Origin: Phylloscopus collybita
Lineage: Eukaryota > Chordata > Aves > Passeriformes > Phylloscopidae
Length of the DNA: 64,000 nucleotides
Assembly: GCA_027886175.1 (NCBI GenBank)
Contig: JAJNNQ010000019.1
Span: 13,626,501-13,690,500, forward strand
Direction of reading: 5' to 3'
The notes beneath the pieces are model-generated. The model was not told where the DNA came from, ran no database searches, and saw only the letters and a program-made list of their open reading frames with translations. Below, piece by piece: positions 41,501-52,101 of this stretch (the stretch's first letter is position 1; each line of letters starts with the position of its first letter). Position numbers and translations under genes: made by a program.

Positions 41501-44500
41501 AGCTGGTTCTTGGAGGAGCAAAGGGAAGGAGCTGGGGCTGTGTGGGGGTGGCTGTGGTAGCGCTGAGCAGGCAGGAGCAGGGACTCAGGTGAGATGCTCC
41601 TCCTTGGCACAGCAGCCCTGTCCTGCCTGCAGGAGCTCAGGCTGTGCCCTGAGCAGGGTGGAAACCTTTGCAGGGCCTCTGTGAGGAGAAGGATTTGCTT
41701 TCAGCCCAGTCTGGGACAGCTCAGTCCTGTTGCGGGTCTTGTGCTGCAGAGAGGTTTTTGCTCCGTCAGGGAGGAGGCTGAGAGCTTTCTGCCAAAGGAG
41801 TTGTGAGAGCTGTGCTGAAGACAGAGTAAGTAGGAAAGCACGGGAAATTGGAGGGGAATACACTCATCCTTTGACATGGCAGTGGGGAAACAAACCCACT
41901 CTGGCTGCGGTGCTAAATGTGGGTAGTGCCTCCCTCCCTGGGGTGGAATTAAACCTCACCTTTGGACAGAGGAATCACAAACACACACGTGCCTTTACAC
42001 TGGGATGGGTTTTTATCTGGAATCTATATCTGTGTTTTTATTAAAATTCAGGATACTTCAAGTACCTCTTTTTTTTTTTTTTTTAATCAGCTCCCCATTC
42101 AACCAAGATCTGTGAGGCTGAGATGTAAAACCTTCCCGCCTGGGGTGTTTGCATATAGTTATTTAAACCACTGTTACATTTCTGGCTGTCTTTTTCCTCT
42201 CTCTTTTTCCTCCTCCCCAGAAGCCCAGTTATTCAGCAGTTAAGATAAACCCTTTTATTTAGCCACTAAAAACCCCTTATCTGTCTCACTGCTGTTTTAT
42301 AATGCTGGTTTACTCCAGAACCCAACAAAATAGAGCCACAAATCACTGCCTGAACAGAAAAAAAAACCCAAAACCCTGAACCTTTCAAACCACAGCTCCA
42401 TACACTTTAAACCATCACTGTTTTAGGAGCTGGACACCTTCCAAAAAGAGCTGATGTGTTGCTCCTGTTGACTCTCCATGAGGACAGAGGAATTTTTTGG
42501 GTGTTTAATCCCAAGAAAGCCATGATGCAAAGCTCATATTTACATCCCTCGTGGGAGAAAAAAAAAAAATGGAAGTCCTCATGAGCTCTTCCCTGGAGCT
42601 CTTGGATTCTGCCAGCTCATGAGGTTTGCTGACTGATCCCTTGTTCCTGTGGAGTGCACTGATCATGTTGCATCAATATCTGGGAGAGAAAGGAGGTCTC
42701 AGGGTTAAGCAAGGTCCCAACGAACCAAACGCATTAAAAATGCAACGTCTGGAGCTTCAGCCTCAGCTGAGCTTCCAAAGGGAAGCAAATGTCAGGACTC
42801 AGAATTTCAGGAAAAATAAATGGAAGATGTTTTAGGTTTTGTTGCTTGTTTTTTGTTTGGTTTTTTTTTTTTTTTTTGCAAACAGGCCAAGAGCTTTATC
42901 CTTTCTCAGGACCTCTCAGTTCATCCTCAGTGTACAGTGAGGTACTGTTAATAAATTAAGTGGCTGCAAAGAAGTGAGGTGGTGAGGTCTGCAGGCCACA
43001 CGGAGGCAAAGCCCCCTTTTCAGAGAGAGAGGGAAAAAGAGTTTCTGAAAGATGTTTTAATGCAGTGTCCTCAGCAATTTCACCAAAGCACAACACAGGA
43101 GGACAGATTCTTTCAGTCAGGGTGGAAGTGCTGGGTACGAAGCCAATAATTTCCTATTTCTCACATTAATCCCACCTAGATTTAACTTCAGAGTACTTTT
43201 GTCATCGGCCACTGATCTCTCTGAGGTGACAGACAGGTGACAAACTTTTTATCCTGGCCATGAAAATGCGTTTGCTGCCAGGTATCTCATCTTCCATATC
43301 CCAGGGACACAATAACTTTGTGCTGTAGCTGTGCAGCAGGGACATTACATCCCACTGCTGGCACCTCTCAGTTCAAAGGCAGCCCAGAGCCAGATAAATG
43401 ATGGCAGTGACTTAGCCTTGACATTTTTCTTTTCGTTTAACAATCATGACACATAAGAATGTTTCCGCTGTAACATTTAAGTCAATTGAAAAGCACATTT
43501 TAAATGTCTGATACCCCTTTTTTTTTCAGAGAAAGATATGATTATTGTTTTTTTTAAAAGAACAACTTTTCCTGAGGAGACATGAAGCAGAAATCAGAGA
43601 GAAGGTCAGCAGTCCAGATATGCAAAGTGGGAGGGATATCAGCCTCCTTTCTCCCTTGCTCATTTGCAATTCCAGCACTGAGTCCTTGTAAGGAGCCTGA
43701 CACAATCCTTGTTCTCCTTTCCTCTAACTCATTGCTCCATTAACACCACTTTTGATCTGTGGCCATCCAAGAGGACCACATTTACCACAGAAAGGACAAT
43801 AAATAAGTAAATAAATCTGTGGTGGTGAGGGAAACCCTTCCCTGATGTGACCCAGGTAAGAGCAGAGGGAGTTGGATCATCCCTTTGCAGGGTGTGAGTA
43901 GGGAGCCCATGGCACAAATCTTGTTCTCAGAACCCAGCAGATCTCTGATTTTATGCACTTTCAACCACACTTGAGTTTGAAAACAATCAGGAAAGGCATT
44001 GCCTGCCAGGCTGCCTGGGACAGAGGTTACACAGACACAAACCCAGCCAAAGGCTTGAACATCCAGGTGCTGCCATGGAGCTCAACCCACCTTCACCTGC
44101 CTCCTGTGCCTTATGCTGTCCTGAGTGTGCTGCTGGCCTGAAGGAACCCCCTTTTCCTCCAGGGTTCAGTTTCAAGCCCTGTTGGTATTTCCAGAACAGT
44201 GCAAAGAAGACTGAATGGCCTTGGTGTGCTGTTGTCACACTGCACTGCTGAAATCTCCATTTGAATTAGGATTTCAGTGAATGGTCCCTGAGATAAATGA
44301 TGCTCTCAGGCTGTGACAGGACTCCAGAGAAGACATCTCTACACTCAGGCTTTTTGTACCTGTGAGAGTGACTGAGTAGCTAGAGGCCTCAGAATGACAG
44401 GTAAGTATTGAGGATAAATGGATATAATAAAGCATAATTGCCCTAAATCACCTGCCTGGAGTTACTGAAAGAGAGGAGAGAGCAAACAGCAGTAAGACCA

Positions 44501-44879
44501 GCAATTTCAAATCCACGGTTCGTCACCTGAGGGAAAGAGGTGCACAGACCAGGCAAGACTATTCCAGGGGCTGTACATAATCCTGGCTCAGTTTTCATAA
44601 AGGCAGAACTCACTGTCAGCTCTGATGGACTCAGAGCTGTTTGGATGCCTCAGGATTTCAGCTTTTATATCTTTCATCTCTTTGTAATCCTGTAATTCTT
44701 TAGTGCATAATTCTAAACTCCATACAGAGTGTGAGCTGCTACATTCACATTTTGGTCAGACACATCAATTCTTCTCCAGGCCTGGGAATCAAGGACACCT
44801 CACTCCCTCAGGCCCCAGAAATGTAAATAAAAGTGAGTTGGGGGGAGCAAACTTGGGGTAAATTACTTCATTACCCGAA
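38554..44879. other. Unique DNA, no gene seen
   Basis: Contains a T run at about 42858-42877 and otherwise unique sequence. Open frames are short and lie on both strands. The region 41480-41860 is GC-richer without a recognisable exon. Confidence 0.5.
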
Positions 44880-45045
44880 GATGTAATTGGAAGATTAACC
44901 CCCAATATGCAAAAGGACCAAACTTACAAAAGTGTGAAAACTCATGGGAGGGCTTAATCTACCTGAAATGTACCTGAAGGCCCTTCAATAAACAGAACTG
45001 CTTTTTATTCCCCTAATTTTGTTTGGCCTCTGTTTTTAGGTAGTC
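44880..45045 (+). mobile_element. Possible old LTR fragment
   Basis: A TGTAATTGG start is followed about 110 bp later by CAATAAACAG (polyadenylation signal AATAAA), a T-rich stretch and GGCCTCTGTTTTTAGG, as in the R-U5 part of some avian LTRs. No target duplication was found and the outer boundaries are uncertain. It could equally be unique sequence. Confidence 0.25.
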
Positions 45046-46261
45046 CCAAAAAGGCATCACTTTGTCCAGAGAAGCTGTTGAGGGGAGGGAGGAACCGAAA
45101 GTGCTGGAAACAGCTGGAGACAGTTTTCCACACCCATGCAGGCATCTGTGCCCTTTGGTAGGGGCAGAGGCAGGGTGTGTGTCCCTTAGTGTCCTTTAAC
45201 CATGGAGTTTCCATGTTTTAGGATTTTGGTTTGAGCAGCACCTTCCACAGCACTCTCTGGTAATCATTTGGGGTTTTTTTTTTCTGGAGGGAAACTGCTT
45301 CAGCTTGTTCTGGGAGATGACATTTGTTCTTAGAAAGTAATTTGTCTTTCTACATTTCTCAATTCAATAATTATGGAGGCATTTATTATTACAGTTCACA
45401 GGGATTGCTGGCAGCCAATTCCTCCCCGTGTCAAATTCTCAGCCCTGTGCTAAGTGTGCAAGTGTGAGCATCTTCAGGAGTCACAACACGAGACTGAAAT
45501 AAAGGATAAGACCTCTGTTGGCCTTTTGCACAGAGGTAGAATTTCAGCAGCTCAATCCTGCACTGAATTCATTCCCTGCTGCTCAGGATCTGTCACTCCT
45601 CATCAATCTCCTGGGATTTCTGGTTTGCACTCACACAGACTTTCCAAGGCAGTTGCACAAAAGCACCTCCAGTTTGCCACACAGGAACCCTGAGCAAATA
45701 CTTCTGTATTTACAAAATCTTCCTCCAAACAAGGTTTAACATCTCAAGTCTTTTCTCCTTTCCAAAGAAGCCCAGATATTAAAGGAAGCCTGCAAGCTTT
45801 TATTGGGAAAAAACCCTACAGGTTCCTTGTTTTCTAGTGGTGCCATAGGGCAATAATCATGGGCCATGACCTCTTCCATCTATAAAGTGCTATTTTTAAA
45901 AAAAAATCTGTCAATACTGGTGATGGTGGGGCAAAGGATGTCACAGCTGGACCAATTTAAGAGATTCTTCTGTGTGTCCCATCCTCTCTCTGCCCTCCTC
46001 AGCTCTGACGTCCCAGCCTGGAACCATGGATGGTCTTGGCGAGCTACTTTGCAGAGTTAAAGCAGGGAAAATTATCCTCCTTCTCAAAGAAAATGATCAG
46101 TGTCCTGTTCTTAATAATGTCCTGAATTTATGTCCCTTTACCAGTGCAAAAGAAAGGGTGGAAGTGTGTATGTAGGATGGGAAGCCTAAGAGGAAAATAT
46201 GTCTTTCAAGAGCTGCTGGAAATTATATTGCCCTAATAGGGAATTTAAATATTCTTGAAGA
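45046..46261. other. Unique DNA, no gene seen
   Basis: No recognisable gene or repeat. Confidence 0.5.
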
Positions 46262-46339
46262 AATAATAACAATAACAATAACAATAACAATAACAATAAC
46301 AATAACAGTAACAGTAACAGTAACAGTAACAGTAACAAT
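46262..46339. repeat. Two-phase hexanucleotide array (AATAAC)n-(AGTAAC)n
   Basis: About seven AATAAC units are followed by about six AGTAAC units in one register. One A-to-G change was therefore copied into a whole block, as expected from replication slippage after a point mutation. Confidence 0.92.
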
Positions 46340-47648
46340 ATCATCAATAATGAAACATTATTTTAAAGTTTTGGCTCAACCATGAGATCTAGATCCATGG
46401 TAGCTAAAATTCCCAGGTGGCTCCTTGTCCAGATATTTGTCCATGTCCTGATCCTGTGGGTGTCAAACAGCAGGAAAGCTCAGGTGAATGAATCCCCCAT
46501 CCCATATTAACCAGCAGACCTACTGCAATGCTCACAGCTTGCAAAATCATGGATCAAACAGGAAGAGGAAGGCTGTCCCTCCTGCAATGGATACAGGAGA
46601 CATAAACACCACATCTGATCAGTTGTGGATTATAAACACAGAGAAGTCAAACATAGAGGACTACATGGAAAGCAGAGAAATGAATTGTGTTGCTGGAATC
46701 TGATGGAAGAACTGCCTAAAATACAGGGTGGGGGGCGGGGGGGAAGAAGAGAGATTTATGCAAATCACTGAGTTTTTAGAGCCATTTCACAGTCAGAGTT
46801 GTCTTCATGCTTCATCCTGTGAGCTCCTGACGTAAGGAAAATGTGGCAGGGCACTGGTGTGTGCTCACAAATGACTGGAAATACAAATATATACATTTCT
46901 CTGCAGGAGCATTCAGGGAAGAACAATTAAATAGATCTTAATTTAGGGGCTGCCTTCACCGGTCTAATTCTGGTGAGTAACAAAATTCAATTGAAATTTA
47001 ATCAGCAGATTGAGTATTGCTAACATTTGAGAGTTAATTAGGGTAATAATTACTGAATAAATGGATTTGCTGCATTGAGGAGAAGTTGCTATGGTATTGC
47101 CATATATGTTTGAGAAAGCAATTAAAACCCATCCTCTGGTGTTGACAGAATAGCCACAGATGAAAAGTTAAATGGGCAGAACGTGGGAGCAATTCCAGTG
47201 CCCCCCCAGCTCTGCTGTTCCATCCTCCCTGAAGTTTTTTTTATTCTTTAAATCAGTCCCAGGTTCTGATGAGGCCTCAGTCTGCCTGAGAGCTGAGGGT
47301 GGAGGATTTAATTATCCTCTGGTTTTGACTGTCAGGGAGGTGGCAGGGCTGGGGATGAGGAGGTTTGGTAAGGGGGAAGAAAAATGTCTTTAGAAGGAGA
47401 TGGCAGCACTGAGGTCTGGTCACTCCCTTGTGGGGGTGAAGGTTCAAAGGAGACTCTGGAAAACCTGAGTGAGGCTGGATAACATTTGTCTCTTGTGTCA
47501 AAAAATGATCTGGAATCAATTTTGGAGCAGAACAGATTTTAATAGAAATGAACAGCAGGCAATGATGAGGTGAGGAGATGTCTGAGAGAACAGCCAGTGT
47601 GCTGGACAGCACTGGGAAGCCAAAGTGGATTTAAAGGGAGGGGGTTTA
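46340..47648. other. Unique DNA, no gene seen
   Basis: The block 46950-47130 is repeat-free and rich in AATTA-type cores. No exon is recognised. Confidence 0.5.
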
Positions 47649-47653
47649 GTAGG
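47649..47653. repeat. Target-site duplication, left copy (GTAGG)
   Basis: Matches 48386-48390 exactly and flanks the solo LTR. Confidence 0.85.
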
Positions 47654-48385
47654 TGTCTTGGGTTGTGGAGCCAGGGGTGTGTATTCTATTTTCAGTTGTT
47701 AAAAGCAGTTGGGGAGATATTTTTTTTCTTTATCTCTTATAACTCAATCCGGGAGAGAGGGCCGGATGCCTTCTGATAATGGGCCATTAACACCTCCCCA
47801 AACTATACCCTCCCCAGAGCAGTGCATCCACATTCCATCATCCTATTGTGAGATGCATCACATCTCCCCTGGCAGTGGGGTGGGGGGGGAGGGGGTGGGG
47901 CAGGCATTCCTGGCTGGATAAAACTGGGACACAGGAACATGAAAGCATCCAGCTTCACCTGATTTTCTGGGAGGAAGACCGGACCTCATCTCACCATCAC
48001 CAGACCCTCCTCACCACCCCTGGACCCTTTTGCTACAGGATCATCTCTGCTCCACCAGAACCACATCTGCCATTCCAGGAGGACTCACTTTGGGACTGCT
48101 TCCAACACCCTGACCAACAGGGTGTCAGGTTGTAGCTCTGACTCTGTCAGGGTTTTCCAAAATCGTTGTTTGTTTGTTTGCTGGTGTGGTTGGGTGGTTT
48201 TGTCTTCTACTACCTTTGTATTGTTAGTATTCCTAGTAAAGAACTGTTATTCCTATTCCCAAATCTTTGCCTGAAAGCCCTTAATTGCAAAATTATAATT
48301 TGGTGGGGGTGAGGGGTTTACCTTCTCCATTCTAAGGGAAACCCCAGCTTTCCCTGGCAGATAATTGTCTTTCCAAACCAAGACA
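47654..48385 (+). mobile_element. Solo LTR of the provirus family
   Basis: It starts TGTCTTGGGTTGTGGAG and ends TTTCCAAACCAAGACA, the same ends as the provirus LTRs, and is flanked by GTAGG on both sides. AGTAAA at 48235-48240 is the likely polyadenylation signal, shared with the other copies. The first 50 bp and the last 250 bp align with the provirus LTR. The middle (U3) differs: it lacks the 22-bp tandem repeats and has a shorter G run. This is a sister subfamily left by LTR-LTR recombination. Confidence 0.92.
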
Positions 48386-48390
48386 GTAGG
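48386..48390. repeat. Target-site duplication, right copy (GTAGG)
   Basis: Exact match to 47649-47653. Confidence 0.85.
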
Positions 48391-48599
48391 CAAATTCTCC
48401 AATGGTCTCCTTGGGATCCTGATTCACCTGAAGGGCTGGGAGCTACCTTGGAGCACGGGATGCTGAGTTTTCAGGACATGGGGGATGGATGGAGAGGCTG
48501 GCAGGAGCAAGGGCTTTTTATATTTAATTGCACCAAGACATCAGAGGCTGAGTGGGGGGATTAGCAATGGCCACAGTGACAGAGGTGGGAGAGTATTTG

Positions 48600-48882
48600 T
48601 GAGAGCTGATAGTGACAGGAATAGAGGGAATGGCTCCAAACTGAAACAGAGGAGGTTTAGATTGGATACTGGGAAGGAATTTTTCCCTGGGAGGGTGGGG
48701 AGGTCCTGGCACAGGATGCCCAGAGCAGCTGTGGCTGCCCCTGGATCCCTGGCAGTGCCCAAGACCAGGTTGGACAGGGCTTGGAGCAGCCTGGGACAGT
48801 GGGAGGTGTCCCTGTACATGGCAGGGAATGGAATGAGTTTTGAGGTCACTTCCAACTCAAAATATTCTGGGATCCTGTGATA
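48600..48882 (+). mobile_element. CR1 LINE 3'-end fragment, sense
   Basis: AGAGGGAATGGC, then GATACTGGGAAGGAATTTTT, GGCACAGGATGCCCAGAGCA, GTTGGACAGGGCTTGGAGCA and a terminal TTCTGGGATCCTGTGAT follow the order of the CR1 3' region in the sense direction. Its orientation is opposite to the copies at 22.8 and 36.3 kb. The left boundary is approximate. Confidence 0.85.
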
Positions 48883-49510
48883 TTTCCTGTGTGGATACAC
48901 CCCACACAAACACACTTTTAGCAGAGCTAAAGTAGACCTTCACCACAACCCCACTGTTAGAAACAGGGAGCTTTAGAAGGAACATTACATTTGGAAAAAG
49001 AACAATTTCAGCTCAAATCTGTTCCCCCAGGTATCTCCATGCTGTGCCTGGAGCTGCTGTGAGGGGAAATAAGGAGCTGTAACCAAACTTGTAATTACTC
49101 CTCCCTCCACCCTCACACTGACTTCTACACCCAAAGCAGGAGAGAAAGAACAGAGAATGTGCAAGGTGAGAACAGGAGACCCCTCTGACTCTTAGGATAT
49201 CTGTCCTGTTCTGCCTGATGTCGTTGCTGTGACATTAGAGAAGGAAGGCTCTCTCCACAGAAGGACTGGACCAAATTTTCCTGTGCAATTGTCAGATATT
49301 TCAACAGAGAAACATGGGAGTCTGTAATTTGTGAAGCTCAAAATTTTAAGAGAGAATTATTTCTCTTAAAATGGCAAGCAAGACAAAAGGACTTTTCTTA
49401 GCACATCTCAGTACCTAATTTCTAGAATTTTTCTCTCTTTCTTAGGACAGTATCTCAGTAACTTTTAGAATTTTTCTCTGCTGATAACAAGCCACTGTAG
49501 GAAATAGCTG
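48883..49510. other. Unique flank upstream of the provirus
   Basis: A 10-bp-arm inverted repeat (TTTTAAGAGA/TCTCTTAAAA) lies at 49344-49371. A short direct duplication with period 47 (ATCTCAGTA ... TAGAATTTTTCTCT) spans about 49405-49483. No gene is seen. Confidence 0.55.
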
Positions 49511-49515
49511 CAGCC
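49511..49515. repeat. Target-site duplication, left copy (CAGCC)
   Basis: Exact match to 56083-56087. It marks the provirus boundaries. Confidence 0.92.
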
Positions 49516-49651
49516 TGTCTTGGGTTGTGGAGCTGGGTTTTGTGTATTCTATTTACATCTGTTTTGAGGCCTGATGACCCACCTTGATAGGCCATTGTTA
49601 CCTTCCCCAGCCTGTGCGGTGCATTTGCATTTCTATACATCTCATGCCCTG

Positions 49652-49697
49652 GCGGTGGGGGGTGGGGGGGAGGGGGGGGGTGGCCGGGGGTTGGCGG
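49652..49697 (+). promoter_or_regulatory. G-run block in U3, possible G-quadruplex
   Basis: Consecutive G runs of 6, 7 and 9, then a further run of 5, are separated by 1-5 nt. This meets the usual four-run quadruplex pattern. Shorter versions occur at the same relative place in the 3' LTR (55505-55547) and in both solo LTRs. A promoter role is inference. Confidence 0.55.
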
Positions 49698-49784
49698 TTC
49701 GGCCCTGCTGCAGGAGTGGTTCGGCCCTGCTGCAGGAGTGGTTGGGCCCTGCTGCAGGAGTGGTTCGGCCCTGCTGCAGGAGTG
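49696..49784 (+). repeat. 22-bp tandem repeats in U3, 4 units
   Basis: Four head-to-tail units of GGTTCGGCCCTGCTGCAGGA plus GT. The third unit has G for C at its fifth base. The 3' LTR has three units. Neither solo LTR in the window has the motif. Tandem repeats in U3 are commonly enhancer units in retroviruses. That role here is inference. Confidence 0.85.
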
Positions 49785-50255
49785 GGGTGCGCGGCGCTTC
49801 CTTCGTGGCGGTGTGGGAAGAGTTTCTTCGTCTCCTGTGCTGGCCATCCTGTCTCCCTCCTCGCCGCCCCTGAACCGGTTTCTTCGCAGAATCATCTCTG
49901 CTCCAACAGGATCACGTCTGCCACTCCAGAAGTGTTTGGACTGTTTACGTTTGGACTGTTATCAACATCCTGAATCACAGGGTCAGATTGAAACTTTGAC
50001 TTTGTCAGGGTTTTCTTCTAAAATTATTGTTTATTTGTTTATTTGTTTGTTTGGTTGGGTGGTTTTGTTTCCTATCATATTTGTATTGTTAAACCTCCTA
50101 GTAAAGAACTGTTATTCCTATTCCCAACATCTTCGCCTGAGAGCCCTTGATTGCAAAATTATAATTTGTCGGGGTGCGAGGGGTTGGTATTCTCCATCCT
50201 AGGGGAATCTCAGTTTCCCTGGCAGATACCTGTCTTTCCAAACCAAGACAGATTT

Positions 50256-50274
50256 TGGCGCCCAAGGGTGGGGC
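50256..50274 (+). promoter_or_regulatory. Primer binding site, tRNA-Lys-like
   Basis: TGGCGCCCAAGGGTGGGGC begins 5 bp after the LTR. It resembles the tRNA-Lys-type site of other retroviruses: both end blocks (TGGCGCCCAA and GTGGGGC) are kept, and the centre carries GG where the usual site has a single C. The mismatch may be a real host-tRNA variant or a mutation. The usual primer of mammalian ERV-L is tRNA-Leu, so this differs. Confidence 0.65.
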
Positions 50275-50340
50275 ACGAGGGCATTGAGAGAGAGGAATAA
50301 CAGTTCTTGGGTATTAGATAAAAGCCCACTGGCCAGAATA

Positions 50341-52101
50341 ATGTGGTCTAGCTTTCCCTGGTTTGGGTGGCACGTGGTGGTGGCTGTATTTCTGCCATTT
50401 GCTACTCCTTATGTTAATATGGGTCCTATGACTAAGGCTACTGTGGCGGGCATTCAGTTTGTTTTGTGGATTAATAAGGTGAGAAATTCATGGATTTTTA
50501 ACTTCCTCTGGAAAGCAAGCACATGGATTCATAGCTATCATAGGCTAACTCTGTGCTTCTGGGGTTACTTTAACAATGGTACCTATTGTAAGGAAATGGC
50601 ACCGGGGGAAATTTTCTCCCAGCCCTTCACACAGTTTTTTGGGTCCACCCCACCAGTTTTTGAAGGGTTGAAATCTCTGAGTGCTAATGATATCATACAG
50701 TGGCTGGTGTTGCTGGTATGCCTGTTCTGTTTGGCATTCAGAGATAAGGGGAAATTGGCCTGGGTAAGCACCTTAATAAGTACCCCAGAGAATAAGAATG
50801 CAGCCCAAGAGTCCGCTCCTGCCCCACAGCCTGCCTCAGAGATAAACCACCCGGTTTGGGTGGGGGCTCTGATGAAGGAGATGCAGGAGAAGATGGGCCA
50901 GATGCTGAGGGAGTACATCTCCCCAGCTAGTGGGAAATCCTTCCCCTGCCCTGACAAAAGAGAGCCTGATGGTGCAGCAATGAAACCCACAGAGATTACA
51001 ACTGCTCAGGTCCCAGCTGAACCACAGGGGCAGTCACAGCCAGCGGCAGTTGCCCCTGTGGAAACAAAGAAATCTAAGGTGAAAACAGCAAACCCAGACA
51101 ATAAGAAAGGAGGGCCCTCACAACCTGCAGGGGAATCACATGTTCAGATCATCACCGAGTCCCTGTCGTATGAAAGTCTCCGTAACCTGCAAAAAGATAT
51201 TGTACGGCGGGGGCGTGAGGCTTACACAGCCTGGCTACTTCGGGTCTTGGATCTCATGGGTACTGGTGTGCAATTGGACAGTGGTGAGGCAAGGAATTTG
51301 GGACCCTTGACCCAGGACTCAGGTATAAATCAGGTATTTGTAAGAGAGCCAGGACCCCTTTCCCTTTGGGAGCGGCTTTTAATGAGTGTGAGAGAGAGAT
51401 TTATCCACAAAGAAAGAATGCAGGAGCACCACCATAGAATGCGCTGGAAAACTCTGGAGGAAGGGATCCAACAGCTGAGGGAAGTGGCGGTGCTGGAGGT
51501 ACTTTTTGGGAGGAGTGGACAGCATGATAATGACCCTGACAAGGTTAAATGCACAGGGCAGATGTTGTGGAATCTGGCAAATCTAGGGCCATCTCAGTAC
51601 ACCACCTTTATTGCAACAATTAATGCTGAGGACAATCGAGAGACAGTGGGGTCTGTTGCCAATAAGCTTAGGAACTATGAAAGTATGATCAATGGCCCGA
51701 TGCAGGCTCATATCTCTGCCGTGGTTAAAGAACTCAAAGAAGAGATAAGGGGGGTGAGGGAGGAGATGAGGACAAACAGTTCCAATGTGGCACCAGTGCG
51801 AGTCACAGGCCCCAGAGTTAGAGCCCAACGACCCCCAGCTCGAGAGAGAGGGTACACCCCAAGAGCTGACCTGTGGTTTTATCTGCGTGACCATGGGGAA
51901 GACATGGGAATGTGGGATGGGAAACCCACTTCTGTCCTGGCAGCACGGGTGCGTGAGCTCAAGGAGAGGAACAATCACCAAGGGGGATCTACGAAAATGA
52001 AAGTAGCCTCAGCCTCCTATAACCAAGCTGCCAATGCTGTGTTGAATCCCCTTGAAGGAACCTCTAGTATGTATGCTCAGGAAGGGGATAACCAGTGCTA
52101 G
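50341..52101 (+). CDS. Gag polyprotein with membrane-type N-terminus
   Basis: 586 codons from the first ATG of the frame. The frame is open further left to 50203, through the primer binding site, without an ATG. From the Met at 50341, residues 11-24 are a hydrophobic core like a signal peptide. Residues 25-116 hold two cysteines (72, 83) and an N-glycosylation sequon (Asn79). Residues 117-134 are strongly hydrophobic and followed by RDKGK, like a stop-transfer. Residues 151-266 are a Pro/Ala/Lys-rich linker. Residues 271-471 are helical and capsid-like, with the general layout of ERV-L/Fv1-type capsids (inferred). Residues 486-508 are Arg-rich. No CCHC zinc knuckle is present. The frame ends in TAG, in frame with pro-pol. 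Alternative: the N-terminus is a divergent matrix domain and the hydrophobic segments do not span membranes. Confidence 0.85.
   Translation: MWSSFPWFGWHVVVAVFLPFATPYVNMGPMTKATVAGIQFVLWINKVRNSWIFNFLWKASTWIHSYHRLTLCFWGYFNNGTYCKEMAPGEIFSQPFTQFFGSTPPVFEGLKSLSANDIIQWLVLLVCLFCLAFRDKGKLAWVSTLISTPENKNAAQESAPAPQPASEINHPVWVGALMKEMQEKMGQMLREYISPASGKSFPCPDKREPDGAAMKPTEITTAQVPAEPQGQSQPAAVAPVETKKSKVKTANPDNKKGGPSQPAGESHVQIITESLSYESLRNLQKDIVRRGREAYTAWLLRVLDLMGTGVQLDSGEARNLGPLTQDSGINQVFVREPGPLSLWERLLMSVRERFIHKERMQEHHHRMRWKTLEEGIQQLREVAVLEVLFGRSGQHDNDPDKVKCTGQMLWNLANLGPSQYTTFIATINAEDNRETVGSVANKLRNYESMINGPMQAHISAVVKELKEEIRGVREEMRTNSSNVAPVRVTGPRVRAQRPPARERGYTPRADLWFYLRDHGEDMGMWDGKPTSVLAARVRELKERNNHQGGSTKMKVASASYNQAANAVLNPLEGTSSMYAQEGDNQC

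Larger units (their letters stand above)
49516..50250 (+). repeat. 5' LTR (735 bp)
   Basis: Bounded by TG and CA. It carries a G-run block at about 49652-49697, then four tandem units of a 22-bp GC-rich motif (GGTTCGGCCCTGCTGCAGGA plus GT) at about 49696-49784. The R/U5 part has AGTAAA at 50100-50105 as the likely polyadenylation signal and a G/T-rich stretch downstream. I could not identify a clear TATA box, so the U3/R boundary is unknown. Compared with the 3' LTR I count two substitutions (50167 and 50208, T here and C there). The indels are one extra 22-bp unit, one G, one A, and one 8-bp GTTTATTT unit fewer. Confidence 0.95.

Noticed and set aside
49696..49784. Regular repeats that could suggest a CRISPR-like array
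   Set aside because: The units are directly adjacent with no spacers, and the context is a eukaryotic retroviral LTR.
49455..50202. Frames of 99-154 codons across the LTR on both strands
   Set aside because: They lie in LTR regulatory sequence and recur in the 3' LTR with different frames because of the repeat-unit difference.
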